Shown here piece after piece: positions 8,597-17,744 of a stretch of 64,000 nucleotides of DNA (position 1 is the stretch's first letter; each line of letters starts with the position of its first letter). The DNA is from Planococcus halocryophilus (lineage in GTDB: Bacteria; Bacillota; Bacilli; Bacillales_A; Planococcaceae), in the NCBI RefSeq assembly GCF_001687585.2, contig NZ_CP016537.2, positions 1,894,001-1,958,000 of the forward strand. The letters are read 5' to 3'. The notes under the pieces were generated by a model. It saw nothing but the letters and a program-made list of their open reading frames with translations. It was not told the DNA's origin and ran no database searches. A program made the translations under genes and the position numbers.

Positions 8597-11458
8597 TTAT
8601 ACTTCAGTTTCTTGATAATCTTTCGATGCGTAATAAATGGCACCATCACGATGTTGAGAGTCTAATAATTTCTTCATCACTTTTGATAAATTTGTCGGTG
8701 CATATGGTTTTGTTAAATAATGACTGATTTTGTCGATTTTTTTCGCGTCAGACGAAGGGTCTAAAGCCGATGAAATGACAATAGGAATATCTTTAGTTAA
8801 CGGATCTTCTTTCATCATATCGACAAGATCCCAACCACTCAACTCTTCACCTAACATGATATCAACTACTGCTCCAACAAGCGGCGTACGCTTTGCTTCT
8901 TTAAATGCTTCTTTAGGACTCGTGTGATAAATCACTTTAAATCCATTAACTTTCAATTCTTCAGAAAGTAATAGCGCAAGACTCATATCATCTTCTACAA
9001 TCATAACAGGTGGGTTTTCTTCTGAACCTTCATGATTTGTATATTCTTGATGTTGTGAAACGAGCGGTAGCTCGAAATGGACAGATGTACCTTGTTCTTC
9101 TTTTGATTCTATCCAAATTTCCCCATTATGTTGGAGGATGATTTCCTGGCATATTGCTAGACCGAGACCTGTCCCCCCTATTTTCCGTCGTGAGCTGTTA
9201 TCTATACGCTGGAATTTCGAGAATAATTTCGGAATATCTTCTTCAGGAATACCAATCCCTTCATCCTTTATTGTTACACGAAGATTATTTAAATCATTTT
9301 TCATTGATATGGTTACACTACCGCCTTGAGGAGAAAACTTAATGGCATTACCAACCAAATTCATTAATACTTGAGCTATTCGCTCTCGGTCACCTTCTAC
9401 AACTACATCCGTAGCATCATCGATAAAGACGATTGAATGCATGTTTTCTGTACGGAATTTTTCAACCGTTTCGATAATCAACTCATTAACTGGCAATTTA
9501 TCCATACGGTACACTTGGTCGCCAGATTCCATTCGTTGTAAATCGAGAAAATCATTTATTAAGTTTGTTAAACGTTTTGCTTCTTTATAAATCGTTTTCA
9601 AATAACGTTCTTGTTTTTCTGGTTTAAGTTGTTTATTTAACAATAGCTCTGTAAATCCAAGTACACTGGATAACGGCGTACGAAGTTCATGACTTACGGT
9701 GCTGACTAGTTCAGACTTCATCTTATCGACTTCATGTTCTCTCGTAATATCTCGATGCACAAAAATGGTTCCTTTTTTCTCATTTTCCACCATAACAGGC
9801 GTACTATAAACATCGATAACGCGTTCATATGGCTCTTTAACAGTGTAGCGGAATGTATTGGCTTCTTTGTCTTTTTCTTGAATACAATTGCTTAAGAACG
9901 CAAACATTAACTCCGGAGATGTAGTTTGTTCAGCCATTCGTTTGACCCATATATCTTGGGAAATTGAAGCATCTAGTGGTCCGTTACCGCAGTTCAACAT
10001 GGTACACATCGTAGCGTTACGTTGAACCATAACTCCGTCTTTCGAGATAAATTGAATACCTTCATTGATATTATTGATAATACGTTCGTTCAGCGTTCGC
10101 TCATGTACAGCTGCTTCATACAATTGAATTCGATCGATGGCTAAATGAATGCGTTTTAATAATCCACTAATATCTAGCTCTTCATCTGCAGAAAAAATTC
10201 TTCCTATGCGAGATAAACCAATTAATGCAACACTATCTTGATTTTCGTCTTTCACCGCAGAGTATAAATCATGGATATATACTGTATCTATTGCAAAACC
10301 TTTTTCTAATTGCGCTTCTCTTTTAACCGTAAATGTATCACTTTCTTCTAAACGCGATAACAGATACCCACTTCTTTCATCTTTTAATTGCTTAAACATT
10401 TCAGGTGTAAAGCCTTTTAATGCATACTCTCCAGATTTAGGTAACCATAATACACTAGTATCAATTTCATAAGTTTCACTAAAGTACTCAAGAGTCGCTT
10501 CTATCAGCTTTTGTTTATCTAAAGTAAAGGACAGAATATGATTTAAATCGTTGTATCGAATCAAGCGATCTTTAGTTTGTTCCGTTTCTTCTAACGAATA
10601 TTTCAATTTATTTTGCTGTTCTTGTAATTCACTTTTGCTCAGCGTTAAAGCTTCATTTTGGGAAGTAAGTTTTTCTTGGTTCGTTTGAATTGTATTAATC
10701 ATATTATGAAAAGTCATCGATAAAATCCCTAGTTCATCTGAGCGTTTAAGTGGTGTATAAGATACCTCATCACCTTTAACAAACCCTTCAATTGATTCGC
10801 GCATACCTTCTATTGGCTTCACAATATCATTGAGTGCTCTTAAAATGATTAATGCTGTTATTATAAATAAGAGAATAAATAACAGTATGAATACAAAAGA
10901 TAAGCTCTCAGCTTTTGCTAACATGTCTTCGTTTACTTGTTGAAGTGCTTGTCTAGTAACCTCCTCGTATTCTTCTGAAAAAGTTACAAATTCATTTACG
11001 GTTGTATTCGTACCTCCGCGAGATAACTCTCGTAAACCTTCATAATCCTCATTACGAACAAGAGCCACTGCAGCAGGAAATATATCTTCTTCAAATGAAC
11101 GAGTAAAATTACTTAACTCAATAATTTGTACTCTTTCTTGTCTCGTTATTGATAAGTTATTCATTTTAGCAATAGAGTCTTTTAAGCTTTCTAATTCTGT
11201 AAAAGCCATTTCTAGCTCTTGTTCATTTTGAAAAGCATAAAAACCTCTTGTTCTAAAAAACAACTGATTTAATGACTGAGAAAGCTCTTTAAACGTCTCC
11301 TGCTTCTCTTGAAGTTCTGTATATTCCGCTTCTAATTCTTGTTGTTGAGCGTGCATATAAAAATAAATCCCAATAATCATTAATGTACAAATAAGTACTG
11401 AAGAAAAAGTTAGCTTCAAATACTTGTACCTAATTCCTTTTTCTTTTAAATTCCACAT
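8597..11458 (-). CDS. Hybrid sensor histidine kinase (sensor-HAMP-GAF-PAS-HisKA-HATPase-REC)
   Basis: A 953-residue membrane kinase. TM1 (about 18-33) and TM2 (about 190-212) bracket a helical extracellular sensor of about 160 residues resembling CHASE3. A HAMP segment, a coiled coil (about 265-300), a GAF-like region (about 315-460) and a PAS-like region (about 470-580) follow. HisKA has the phospho-His in SHELRTPLSS. The ATPase lobe shows N-box NLVGNAIKFSP, G1 DEGIGIPEED and G2 GTGLGLAI. A C-terminal receiver has its Asp in VVDIMLGEE. AGGAGG precedes the ATG. Its position beside the Hpt-GGDEF protein and the lone receiver suggests one phosphorelay controlling c-di-GMP and polysaccharide synthesis. 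Confidence 0.93.
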   Translation of the reverse strand: MWNLKEKGIRYKYLKLTFSSVLICTLMIIGIYFYMHAQQQELEAEYTELQEKQETFKELSQSLNQLFFRTRGFYAFQNEQELEMAFTELESLKDSIAKMNNLSITRQERVQIIELSNFTRSFEEDIFPAAVALVRNEDYEGLRELSRGGTNTTVNEFVTFSEEYEEVTRQALQQVNEDMLAKAESLSFVFILLFILLFIITALIILRALNDIVKPIEGMRESIEGFVKGDEVSYTPLKRSDELGILSMTFHNMINTIQTNQEKLTSQNEALTLSKSELQEQQNKLKYSLEETEQTKDRLIRYNDLNHILSFTLDKQKLIEATLEYFSETYEIDTSVLWLPKSGEYALKGFTPEMFKQLKDERSGYLLSRLEESDTFTVKREAQLEKGFAIDTVYIHDLYSAVKDENQDSVALIGLSRIGRIFSADEELDISGLLKRIHLAIDRIQLYEAAVHERTLNERIINNINEGIQFISKDGVMVQRNATMCTMLNCGNGPLDASISQDIWVKRMAEQTTSPELMFAFLSNCIQEKDKEANTFRYTVKEPYERVIDVYSTPVMVENEKKGTIFVHRDITREHEVDKMKSELVSTVSHELRTPLSSVLGFTELLLNKQLKPEKQERYLKTIYKEAKRLTNLINDFLDLQRMESGDQVYRMDKLPVNELIIETVEKFRTENMHSIVFIDDATDVVVEGDRERIAQVLMNLVGNAIKFSPQGGSVTISMKNDLNNLRVTIKDEGIGIPEEDIPKLFSKFQRIDNSSRRKIGGTGLGLAICQEIILQHNGEIWIESKEEQGTSVHFELPLVSQHQEYTNHEGSEENPPVMIVEDDMSLALLLSEELKVNGFKVIYHTSPKEAFKEAKRTPLVGAVVDIMLGEELSGWDLVDMMKEDPLTKDIPIVISSALDPSSDAKKIDKISHYLTKPYAPTNLSKVMKKLLDSQHRDGAIYYASKDYQETEV

Positions 11459-11658
11459 GCAGTTCCTCCTAGATGTTCAGCTAATTTTTCTTTATAATTA
11501 CTTATTAGAAATATCATAATTACTTTACTTGCAATAAACTAATCTTCTTTAATAACAGTATACGTCATTAGCATTTCAAATAATTACTTTTACAAATAAA
11601 AAATTATGAAATTTTTTACAGAGATATTATATAAATGGACCATTATGATAATACAGTA

Positions 11659-11723
11659 AAGCACCTTCTTTTTAGTCAATTTTCATGATGGGCTCATGAC
11701 AATTGACTAAATTGAAGGTGCTT
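11659..11723. repeat. Long nested inverted repeat between the kinase and the glycan operon
   Basis: Three nested arms: AAGCACCTTC/GAAGGTGCTT, TAGTCAATT/AATTGACTA and TCATGA/TCATGA, giving a hairpin of about 25 paired bases. It lies about 40 bp after the minus-strand glycosyltransferase stop. There is no good T-run on either strand, so it is not a textbook terminator; it might still end the upstream operon or protect its 3' end. Confidence 0.7.
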
Positions 11724-11761
11724 GGATTGGTTCTATTTACATCATTTTCGGTGAAATTTAT

Positions 11762-12736
11762 TTAAGCTAACTTTTTTCGCGGTTTCACAAAAATAGAATC
11801 TCTCTTGTCTTTAAAATAGTAGCGAGCTTTCCAAAATTTTCTCCATATTCGTTTAACAAATTCACTTTCCAGTAAAAACATTGCATACTCTTTGTTAAAT
11901 GCTTCTTTAAATTTTTGCTGTCTTATTAATAAATAGAAATAATTTTTCTTTTTTGTTCTTTCAATCATTTCATTGTATTGCAAATTTGTATGACTATTAA
12001 TCTTATCCAATAATTTTGCAGTTCCATCATTTTGTTTCGTCGAGTTTATGGTGTTAGTTAATGTCTTTTCAGACCATGCCCCTTTCACATCGACACGGTA
12101 AACAGACATTTCCTCATCCATGTAATGGACCTGCCCATTATGCGCTAAATGTATCGCTAAAGGATAATCTCCATACCCTGCATCAAAATAGAAGCCTGGC
12201 ACATCATCTGCTTTTACTCGACGATATACCATGGAATTGGTTGGAAATAGCTCGCCACCACCTAAAATAGTTTCTTCAGCAGAAAACATTCGACTCTTTC
12301 GACTTGGCCTTACTTTTCCGACGACCTTGTTTAAGGCTTCTGAATATTGATAGGCAGAATGAACACATAAGTCGCATTCTGGATTTGCTTCTAAATAATC
12401 CACTTGCTTTTGCAATTTGTATGGATCGGTCCAGAAATCATCTCCTTCACAAATAGCTATATATTTCCCCTTTGCTCTACGCTGATTGATTTGTAACATT
12501 GTTGCTCCTTGAGAAAATAAATTGTGTTTTTGGTAGAGAGGCTTTATTAAATCAGGGTACTTTTCTTCATATTCTCTTATTATCGCTGCTGTCTTATCTG
12601 TAGAAGCATCATCATGAATCAAGATTTCAAAGTCAAAGTTTGTTTTTTGCATTAAAAAACTTTCGATTGCTTCCGCTATATATTTTTCGTGATTGTAAGC
12701 TAGACAATCTACACTTACTAAGGCATCTTTATCCAT
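11762..12736 (-). CDS. Family 2 glycosyltransferase
   Basis: A 324-residue GT-A enzyme. It has the family 2 opening VDCLAYNHEKYI, the nucleotide-sugar motif ILIHDDASTDKT near residue 40 and the metal-binding EGDDFW near 98. There are no membrane helices, so it transfers single sugars in the cytoplasm, probably to a lipid-linked or protein acceptor. The ATG at 12736 is chosen because AAAGGGTGA is well spaced; the GTG nine bases upstream overlaps that site. It is the last gene of a four-gene unit (GNAT, SDR, WbqC, GT2). The basic C-terminal tail after about residue 290 may contact the membrane. Confidence 0.85.
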   Translation of the reverse strand: MDKDALVSVDCLAYNHEKYIAEAIESFLMQKTNFDFEILIHDDASTDKTAAIIREYEEKYPDLIKPLYQKHNLFSQGATMLQINQRRAKGKYIAICEGDDFWTDPYKLQKQVDYLEANPECDLCVHSAYQYSEALNKVVGKVRPSRKSRMFSAEETILGGGELFPTNSMVYRRVKADDVPGFYFDAGYGDYPLAIHLAHNGQVHYMDEEMSVYRVDVKGAWSEKTLTNTINSTKQNDGTAKLLDKINSHTNLQYNEMIERTKKKNYFYLLIRQQKFKEAFNKEYAMFLLESEFVKRIWRKFWKARYYFKDKRDSIFVKPRKKLA

Positions 12737-12771
12737 AACCTTCACCCTTTATTGTCATTATTTATCGATGT

Positions 12772-13515
12772 TTACTCAATTGTTGCATTTACTTGGAAAA
12801 GTTCAGAAAAGTTATTTAAAACAGTGAAATCAATTAACATAGCATCGATTTCTTCGAGACTATTAAACATCATGACATCAATTATTGATAAGTTAGGTAC
12901 AAACTCTCTTGTCTCTCTTTGCTGGTAACTTATATGACTTGTTTGGATAATTTTCAATTCAATTCCTTGTGCTTGAAAATCTAGAGGTGAATACAGCAGA
13001 AGTCCTCCTGCCGCATTTAAATATTCTTCAGCTGAAAAAAGCCCACAAATTTCCAATATTTTATCTTGTCCTCGAAGATGCTCATTTTTTTCTAATTCAG
13101 AAGAAAGAATGATTTCTGTCTGTATGTTTAAATACGCACAGATTTCTTTAATTGAATTTGTTAAGTATGTCGCTAAATTGGGTTCGCTATCATTTATTAT
13201 TTTTTCAACTAAGCTAAATACATCTTGAAAATAAGGCGCTTTGCCATATGCTTCTTTAATGGTTTTTAATAACTTTTTTTTATAAATAAGATCATGATCA
13301 ATTTCAATTTCATTAATGCGTTTGTTTTGACTAACTTTAAACGTTCTTAACGAAATTGGTTTTGCTTCTCCATTGACTAAAATATTATTTTTATTGATCC
13401 AGCCTCTTTTTTTATAATTCACATCATCGTATATCACGTATTTATCAACTGCTTTAATCAATTGCCAATAACCGATATAAGGAAAGAAATATGGTTGCAT
13501 GATACCTACTTTCAT
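12772..13515 (-). CDS. WbqC family protein
   Basis: A 247-residue protein with the family's N-terminal signature MQPYFFPYIGYWQLI and the motifs YDDVNYKKRGWINKN and AGG near residue 165. WbqC-like proteins occur in O-antigen, capsule and glycosylation clusters and are linked to building or attaching modified sugars, although their chemistry is poorly defined. It lies 35 bp from the glycosyltransferase and about 60 bp after the SDR, in one operon. Length is normal for the family. Confidence 0.85.
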   Translation of the reverse strand: MKVGIMQPYFFPYIGYWQLIKAVDKYVIYDDVNYKKRGWINKNNILVNGEAKPISLRTFKVSQNKRINEIEIDHDLIYKKKLLKTIKEAYGKAPYFQDVFSLVEKIINDSEPNLATYLTNSIKEICAYLNIQTEIILSSELEKNEHLRGQDKILEICGLFSAEEYLNAAGGLLLYSPLDFQAQGIELKIIQTSHISYQQRETREFVPNLSIIDVMMFNSLEEIDAMLIDFTVLNNFSELFQVNATIE

Positions 13516-13574
13516 AACCTCATCCCCTTTTACTTTAAGCCGTTTCTCATTTTCATGTAGTTGCTAAATATTGT

Positions 13575-14348
13575 TTAACGTGCGCCCATACCACCATCAA
13601 TTCGATATTGACTGCCTGTTATAAACTGAGAATCATCACTTGCTAAAAACAAAATAAGTTTTGCTACTTCAGACATTTCTCCGTATCTTCCTAGAGGAAT
13701 ACGAGAAGATATGACTTTCCTAACTTCTGATGGATTTTCACTATTTATACCTTCTTCATTTTTCCTCATCATGGTCGAATCTAGTGGTGCAGGATGAATA
13801 GAATTCACTCTAACTGAGTGGTATCCTGCTTCTAAAGCTGCTGTCTTTGTCAAACCAACAACTGCATGTTTTGTAGCCGCATAAAGTGAATTCCCGCTAC
13901 TTCCCATTAAGCCTGAAACCGAAGAAGTATTAATAATGCTGCCACACTTTTGTTGAATCATTACTGGCATGACTTTTTTTAAGCCAAGAAAAACGCCTTT
14001 GACATTAACATTCAAAATCGCATCAAAATCTTCGACTGTTTGTTCGATCAGTGGTGCCACTTTGCCTAAGATTCCGGCATTGTTGACGAATATATCAATT
14101 CTTCCCCATTTTTTTATGACTTTATCGACATAAGATGCTACCTCATTTTCGGAAGTAACATCTGCAACGACTCCAAACACTTCACCAATATGAGTTAGAG
14201 AATTTTCACAATTATGAAGAGCTTGCTGATCGCGATCTACCAGAGCTACTTTCGCTCCTTCTTTTAAAAAAACTTCTGCAACAGCTTTCCCCAAGTCACC
14301 TGCAGCACCTGTAATTATCGCTACTTTTCCTTTTAATTTATCCGACAT
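13575..14348 (-). CDS. SDR family NAD(P)-dependent oxidoreductase
   Basis: A 257-residue classical short-chain dehydrogenase. It has the cofactor motif TGAAGDLG near residue 13, NNAG near 88, catalytic Ser in NTSSVSG near 140 and the YAATK catalytic pair near 153. The C-terminus (ITGSQYRIDGGMG) is complete. The start at 14348 is set by GGAGGAG; the longer frame to 14384 would overlap the upstream acetyltransferase. In this operon it may reduce or oxidise a sugar intermediate rather than a fatty acyl group, which is an inference from context. Confidence 0.88.
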   Translation of the reverse strand: MSDKLKGKVAIITGAAGDLGKAVAEVFLKEGAKVALVDRDQQALHNCENSLTHIGEVFGVVADVTSENEVASYVDKVIKKWGRIDIFVNNAGILGKVAPLIEQTVEDFDAILNVNVKGVFLGLKKVMPVMIQQKCGSIINTSSVSGLMGSSGNSLYAATKHAVVGLTKTAALEAGYHSVRVNSIHPAPLDSTMMRKNEEGINSENPSEVRKVISSRIPLGRYGEMSEVAKLILFLASDDSQFITGSQYRIDGGMGAR

Positions 14349-14383
14349 GTATACTCCTCCAAACAAACAACTATCAAAAATCA

Positions 14384-14950
14384 TTAACTATCTGTCTTCC
14401 AATATCCGATTTCTTGGCATAATTGCTCATACTCTGCTTTTAAAATACTAACAATGACTTGGTCGTAATATCGGTTATTACGAAACGCATAATCCCGCTT
14501 TCTGCCTTCTTCCACCCATCCGCATTTTTTTATAAACAAATTATATGAAGGTACATTATGTTCTAGAATATCTCCTTCTAGGCGGTGCAACTGAAGTTCC
14601 TCAAAAGCATATTTCATCGTGGTCATTACTGTATCGCGACCATATCCATGTCCACGCATATTCTTTTTCCCGATCAAAATTCCGTGATGCGCAGAACGAT
14701 TTCGATAATCAATGTTTAAAATATTAGAGATTCCGATAAATCCATCTTCTTCTGTTTCAATTGCCAAACGTAGATTTCGGTTATCAAACTCCAATCGATC
14801 AAACCAGCGATTTTGTTGCTCGGACGATATCGGGATTGTCCACCCTCCGAGTAAGGGTGCTATTTCTGGATCATTATAATAACTTCTCAATTCTTCCATG
14901 TCTGTTCTCTCTAGTGCGCGAAGCGTTACTTTTTTTCCCTTAACATTCAT
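14384..14950 (-). CDS. GNAT family N-acetyltransferase (RimJ/RimL type)
   Basis: A 188-residue acetyltransferase. The N-terminal KKVTLRALERTDMEEL segment and the acetyl-CoA loop GKKNMRGHGYGRDTV near residue 93 match the RimJ/RimL group, as does the ending HRLEGDILEHNVPSYNLF..KCGW. It is the first gene of the GT2-WbqC-SDR operon, and is followed after 35 bp by the SDR. A sugar amino group is a plausible acceptor in that setting, as in nucleotide-sugar N-acetylation, but that is inference. Confidence 0.85.
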   Translation of the reverse strand: MNVKGKKVTLRALERTDMEELRSYYNDPEIAPLLGGWTIPISSEQQNRWFDRLEFDNRNLRLAIETEEDGFIGISNILNIDYRNRSAHHGILIGKKNMRGHGYGRDTVMTTMKYAFEELQLHRLEGDILEHNVPSYNLFIKKCGWVEEGRKRDYAFRNNRYYDQVIVSILKAEYEQLCQEIGYWKTDS

Positions 14951-15342
14951 ATTCTCATCACCCTTCTTTTACTTATTATTTTTAGTGTGTGTATTTAACA
15001 GTAAAACACTATTAACATCAGCTCCCTTTAACCGAACCCCACTAACTAGTGTTAAACAAGTCAGCTGAACAAAAAGACTCTATCGAAGCCTTTTGACCTA
15101 TAAATAATAGCATTTTTTTAAACCGCCACTAAAAATCTACATTAATTTCTAATCTCAGTTCTATAATACCATATTATCTGAAAATTAAGACATAATTTCA
15201 TAAAATATTTTCTATTTAGCATCTTATATTCTTTTTACTGGAAGTTAATTGGTTCTAAAATTACATGGTTTTTATTTCATAAAAAAAGACGTATAGAAGG
15301 CGAAATACATTCTTCTTTACGTCTCTTATATATATCAATGGT
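14951..15342. other. Intergenic region with no recognised gene
   Basis: About 390 bp of AT-rich sequence that should hold the promoter of the glycan operon. No clear -35/-10 pair or open frame is visible. Its right part holds the terminator of the next minus-strand gene. Confidence 0.4.
15281..15323 (-). terminator. Terminator after the amber-truncated SDR
   Basis: Read on the minus strand, an imperfect stem (GACGTAAAGAAG / CTTCTATACGTC) is followed by seven T. It lies just after the ancestral TAA stop of the SDR gene, not after the amber codon. Confidence 0.75.
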
Positions 15343-15375
15343 TTACCTTCTAAATCCACCTTCGGAATGGATAAT

Positions 15376-16116
15376 CTAACCTGTAATCCATTCCGCATCA
15401 TCACTTACTAAAAACTTAATCGTTTTCGCAACATCTTTAGGTTCGCCTAGCCGACCGAAAGGAAAGCTTGGCTCCAATTCACGCTTGATTTCTTCAGTCA
15501 TCCACCCTGTATCAGTTGGACCTGGATTTATCGCATTAACCGTTATTCCGATCGGAGCAACTTCTGCAGCCAAGGTTATGGTTAATGCATCGATGGCACC
15601 TTTAGTCGTGGCGTAGGCTAGTTCTCCTGGCATTGGCCCTTGAAATTGACCAGAAGTAATATTGACAATTCTCCCGCCCATTTTTTTCTTAAAACGCTTC
15701 GCAAAACCACTACTGAGAAGAGTGGTAGCTCCAATGTTCACCATATAATGCTGAGTAAGTTCTTCGGCAGTCAAATTTGTATAGTTATTGTTCGTAGAAT
15801 AAGCTGCATTGTTTATCAAAATGTCTGGTTCACCTACATCTTCTACCACTTTATCTAAAAGGGATTCTAAATGATGAAATTGACTTAAATCTATTTCTTC
15901 ACAAGCTACTTTTACACCCGTTTTCTTTAACTCTTCTTTTAACCTCATTGGTTCATTTAATTCGAGCCCCCAAGGCATTTGTTTATCATACTTTGTCCAG
16001 TAAGTGAAAAAGATATGGTAGCCGTTTTTAGCTAATTCTCGGCAAATCGCAGCTCCAATTCCTTGAAGTCGACTCACCCCTGTTACTATTGCGACTTTCC
16101 CTTTCAATTGATTCAT
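15376..16116 (-). CDS. SDR family oxidoreductase ending at an in-frame amber codon
   Basis: A 246-residue short-chain dehydrogenase. Cofactor motif TGVSRLQGIG near residue 11, NNAAY near 94 and catalytic YATTK near 157 are intact. The frame stops with TAG at 15376-15378, directly after AEWITG. If that codon were CAG, the frame would continue for 11 more residues (IIHSEGGFRR) to a TAA at 15343-15345, giving the ending this family normally has. The gene therefore looks truncated by one C-to-T change. The missing tail normally packs near the cofactor and dimer face, so activity may be affected. Start chosen by AGGTGG before the ATG at 16116. Confidence 0.82.
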   Translation of the reverse strand: MNQLKGKVAIVTGVSRLQGIGAAICRELAKNGYHIFFTYWTKYDKQMPWGLELNEPMRLKEELKKTGVKVACEEIDLSQFHHLESLLDKVVEDVGEPDILINNAAYSTNNNYTNLTAEELTQHYMVNIGATTLLSSGFAKRFKKKMGGRIVNITSGQFQGPMPGELAYATTKGAIDALTITLAAEVAPIGITVNAINPGPTDTGWMTEEIKRELEPSFPFGRLGEPKDVAKTIKFLVSDDAEWITG

Positions 16117-16181
16117 TAAGTCCACCTCAATACGAAACATTGTCGTCTGTAATGTGTAATCTGTTCATCTGTCTATAACAA

Positions 16182-16565
16182 TTAATACATTGGATTTCCT
16201 GATTTCGAGGTTTGTGGAATTTTTTGAATGGCATCCCAGTGCTCCACAATTTTTCCCTGCTCATCGAAACGGAAAAAGTCCATAGTTATATATTCTTCTG
16301 CATCCGGCCAAACTTGATGGGTATGAAGAGACACTAAATCACCTTCTGCAATCACCCGAACAAAATTAATACTTTTATTTGGATAGTCTTTATGCATTTT
16401 CTCAAAGTATCTTATAAATCCTTCTTTGCCGTTTCCGACATCCGGATTGTGTTGAATGTATTCTTTTCCTACATAGCTTTGAACAGCTTCAGCAGGCTTA
16501 CCCAAATAAGCCGTTTCATAAAAATCCTTCGCATTCTTTTTATTCGTTTCCAAATCATACTTCAT
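16182..16565 (-). CDS. NTF2/SnoaL-like fold protein
   Basis: A 127-residue member of the SnoaL-like polyketide-cyclase family. The core reads YIQHNPDVGNGKEGFIRYF near residue 35, with HTHQVW and FRFDEQGKIVEHWD later; the paired His and Asp residues line the pocket. Proteins of this type bind or modify small hydrophobic molecules and are often of unknown role in Bacillales. The second ATG is chosen because AGGAG is eight bases upstream of it. It lies between the SDR and the deoxyribosyltransferase-like gene, all on the minus strand. Confidence 0.82.
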   Translation of the reverse strand: MKYDLETNKKNAKDFYETAYLGKPAEAVQSYVGKEYIQHNPDVGNGKEGFIRYFEKMHKDYPNKSINFVRVIAEGDLVSLHTHQVWPDAEEYITMDFFRFDEQGKIVEHWDAIQKIPQTSKSGNPMY

Positions 16566-16611
16566 GACCATTTCTCCTCTCTATCTTTGCTTTTTCTTAA
16601 GTACTAATTTG

Positions 16612-16995
16612 TTATTCTGAGCAAACGGTTAATATTAAGTCGTCTATCGTTCCGATTACTTTTTGAACTTCTGGCAACTGATAAAAAGTACTCGTTAGTG
16701 CAAGATCATCAATCTCATTATCCGGAGAATAAAGAAAAACCTTCTTTTTAGCAGCAATAGCCATCCCTAATTCTATGTGACTTCCTTTTCCGCCTGGTAG
16801 CAAAACAATCACAACATCTGAATTCATCACAGCATCTTTTTCTTTAGTCCCGATTTCTGTTAATGCTTCTAAAGTAGAAGGACGTTCATTTTTAGTCCAA
16901 TCGTAGGAATGCACAAACCCTTTCATCGTTAGTTCATGACTAACATACTGTACTTGTTCTTTGTTTTTAAAACTTGATGCAACATAAAATTTCAA
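16612..16995 (-). CDS. Nucleoside 2-deoxyribosyltransferase-like protein
   Basis: A 127-residue protein with the family opening KFYVASSFKN, a conserved HSYDWTKNE segment near residue 32, a central NSDVVIVLLPGGKGSHIELG block near 63 and a final FYQLPEV. The GxGSHxELG motif holds the likely catalytic Glu of nucleoside deoxyribosyltransferase folds. Such proteins swap or cleave the base of nucleosides or nucleotides, and some are regulators of nucleotide pools. A TTG start at 16995 is favoured by the AAGGGGGAAAG site; the GTG at 17019 lies before that site. Confidence 0.8.
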   Translation of the reverse strand: MKFYVASSFKNKEQVQYVSHELTMKGFVHSYDWTKNERPSTLEALTEIGTKEKDAVMNSDVVIVLLPGGKGSHIELGMAIAAKKKVFLYSPDNEIDDLALTSTFYQLPEVQKVIGTIDDLILTVCSE

Positions 16996-17120
16996 ATTCT
17001 TTCCCCCTTGACCTTTCACTCATTCTATCATTAGAAAAATAGACTTTTCTAAAATTCATCGATGTTGATCGGTACAATGAAATTGTTAGTAGAGTGCTTA
17101 GATAACCCATAAAAAACTAT

Positions 17121-17153
17121 AAAAAGCCGCAATTTTAATTAGCGGCTTTTTTT
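17121..17153. terminator. Rho-independent terminator
   Basis: AAAAAGCCGC / GCGGCTTTTTTT with an 11-base loop. Flanking A and T runs allow action in both directions, although no plus-strand gene precedes it. Confidence 0.8.
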
Positions 17154-17249
17154 AGATGCAGCAAAATTAACATCAATTTATCTAGTGTGCGTTGATGACT
17201 ACTCTTTTTAGTTTATACATGAATTTTCAATTTACTTTAATTGGTTTCG

Positions 17250-17744
17250 TTAAATGTAACGTTCCAATTCTTTTTGTTGACGCAGGTGATGCCGAGAATG
17301 CATTTCAACTAGTTCAACCCATTCCATCGCATTTAACCAGCCAAATCCACCATGTTCAACTTTATAATTTGGATTCACCGAATCTATTATCACTTCCCAC
17401 TGTTCTAGTCTTTCGATAACTTCGTCGATTCTCTTGGCGAGTACTTCATTACTATCCGTATTGTTAGGAGGGGCATTCATTTCGTCCGGTAGTCTGATTT
17501 TCACAGGTGGAAATCCACCGTGTTTTATTAATTGCTCCCCTATTCGCGTTTTCCCTAAAGGTTGTTCTTCTGATAAGCTAGTACAAGCTTCTGCATTGTC
17601 GAGATATTCATGTGCTACTAAAATAATATGGTCATACATTTGCCCAATCGACCAAACGCCTTTTTCTTGAATATGTGTTAGCTGCTCCGGAGAATAGTTG
17701 CTAAGATCATTTCTGAATGCTGAAAGTAATTCTTTGCCGCTCAT
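17250..17744 (-). CDS. DinB superfamily protein
   Basis: A 164-residue four-helix-bundle protein. The three metal-binding histidines of the DinB/YfiT fold are visible: His in MYDHIIL near residue 38 and the pair in HSRHHLRQ near 151. The family includes thiol transferases (BstA/YfiT type) and many proteins of unknown substrate. The start at 17744 has a clear AGGAGAAAT site. The frame stays open for a further 38 codons upstream and contains a second plausible start (TTG after GGAGG), so a longer product is possible; that extension is unlike known DinB proteins. Confidence 0.82.
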   Translation of the reverse strand: MSGKELLSAFRNDLSNYSPEQLTHIQEKGVWSIGQMYDHIILVAHEYLDNAEACTSLSEEQPLGKTRIGEQLIKHGGFPPVKIRLPDEMNAPPNNTDSNEVLAKRIDEVIERLEQWEVIIDSVNPNYKVEHGGFGWLNAMEWVELVEMHSRHHLRQQKELERYI

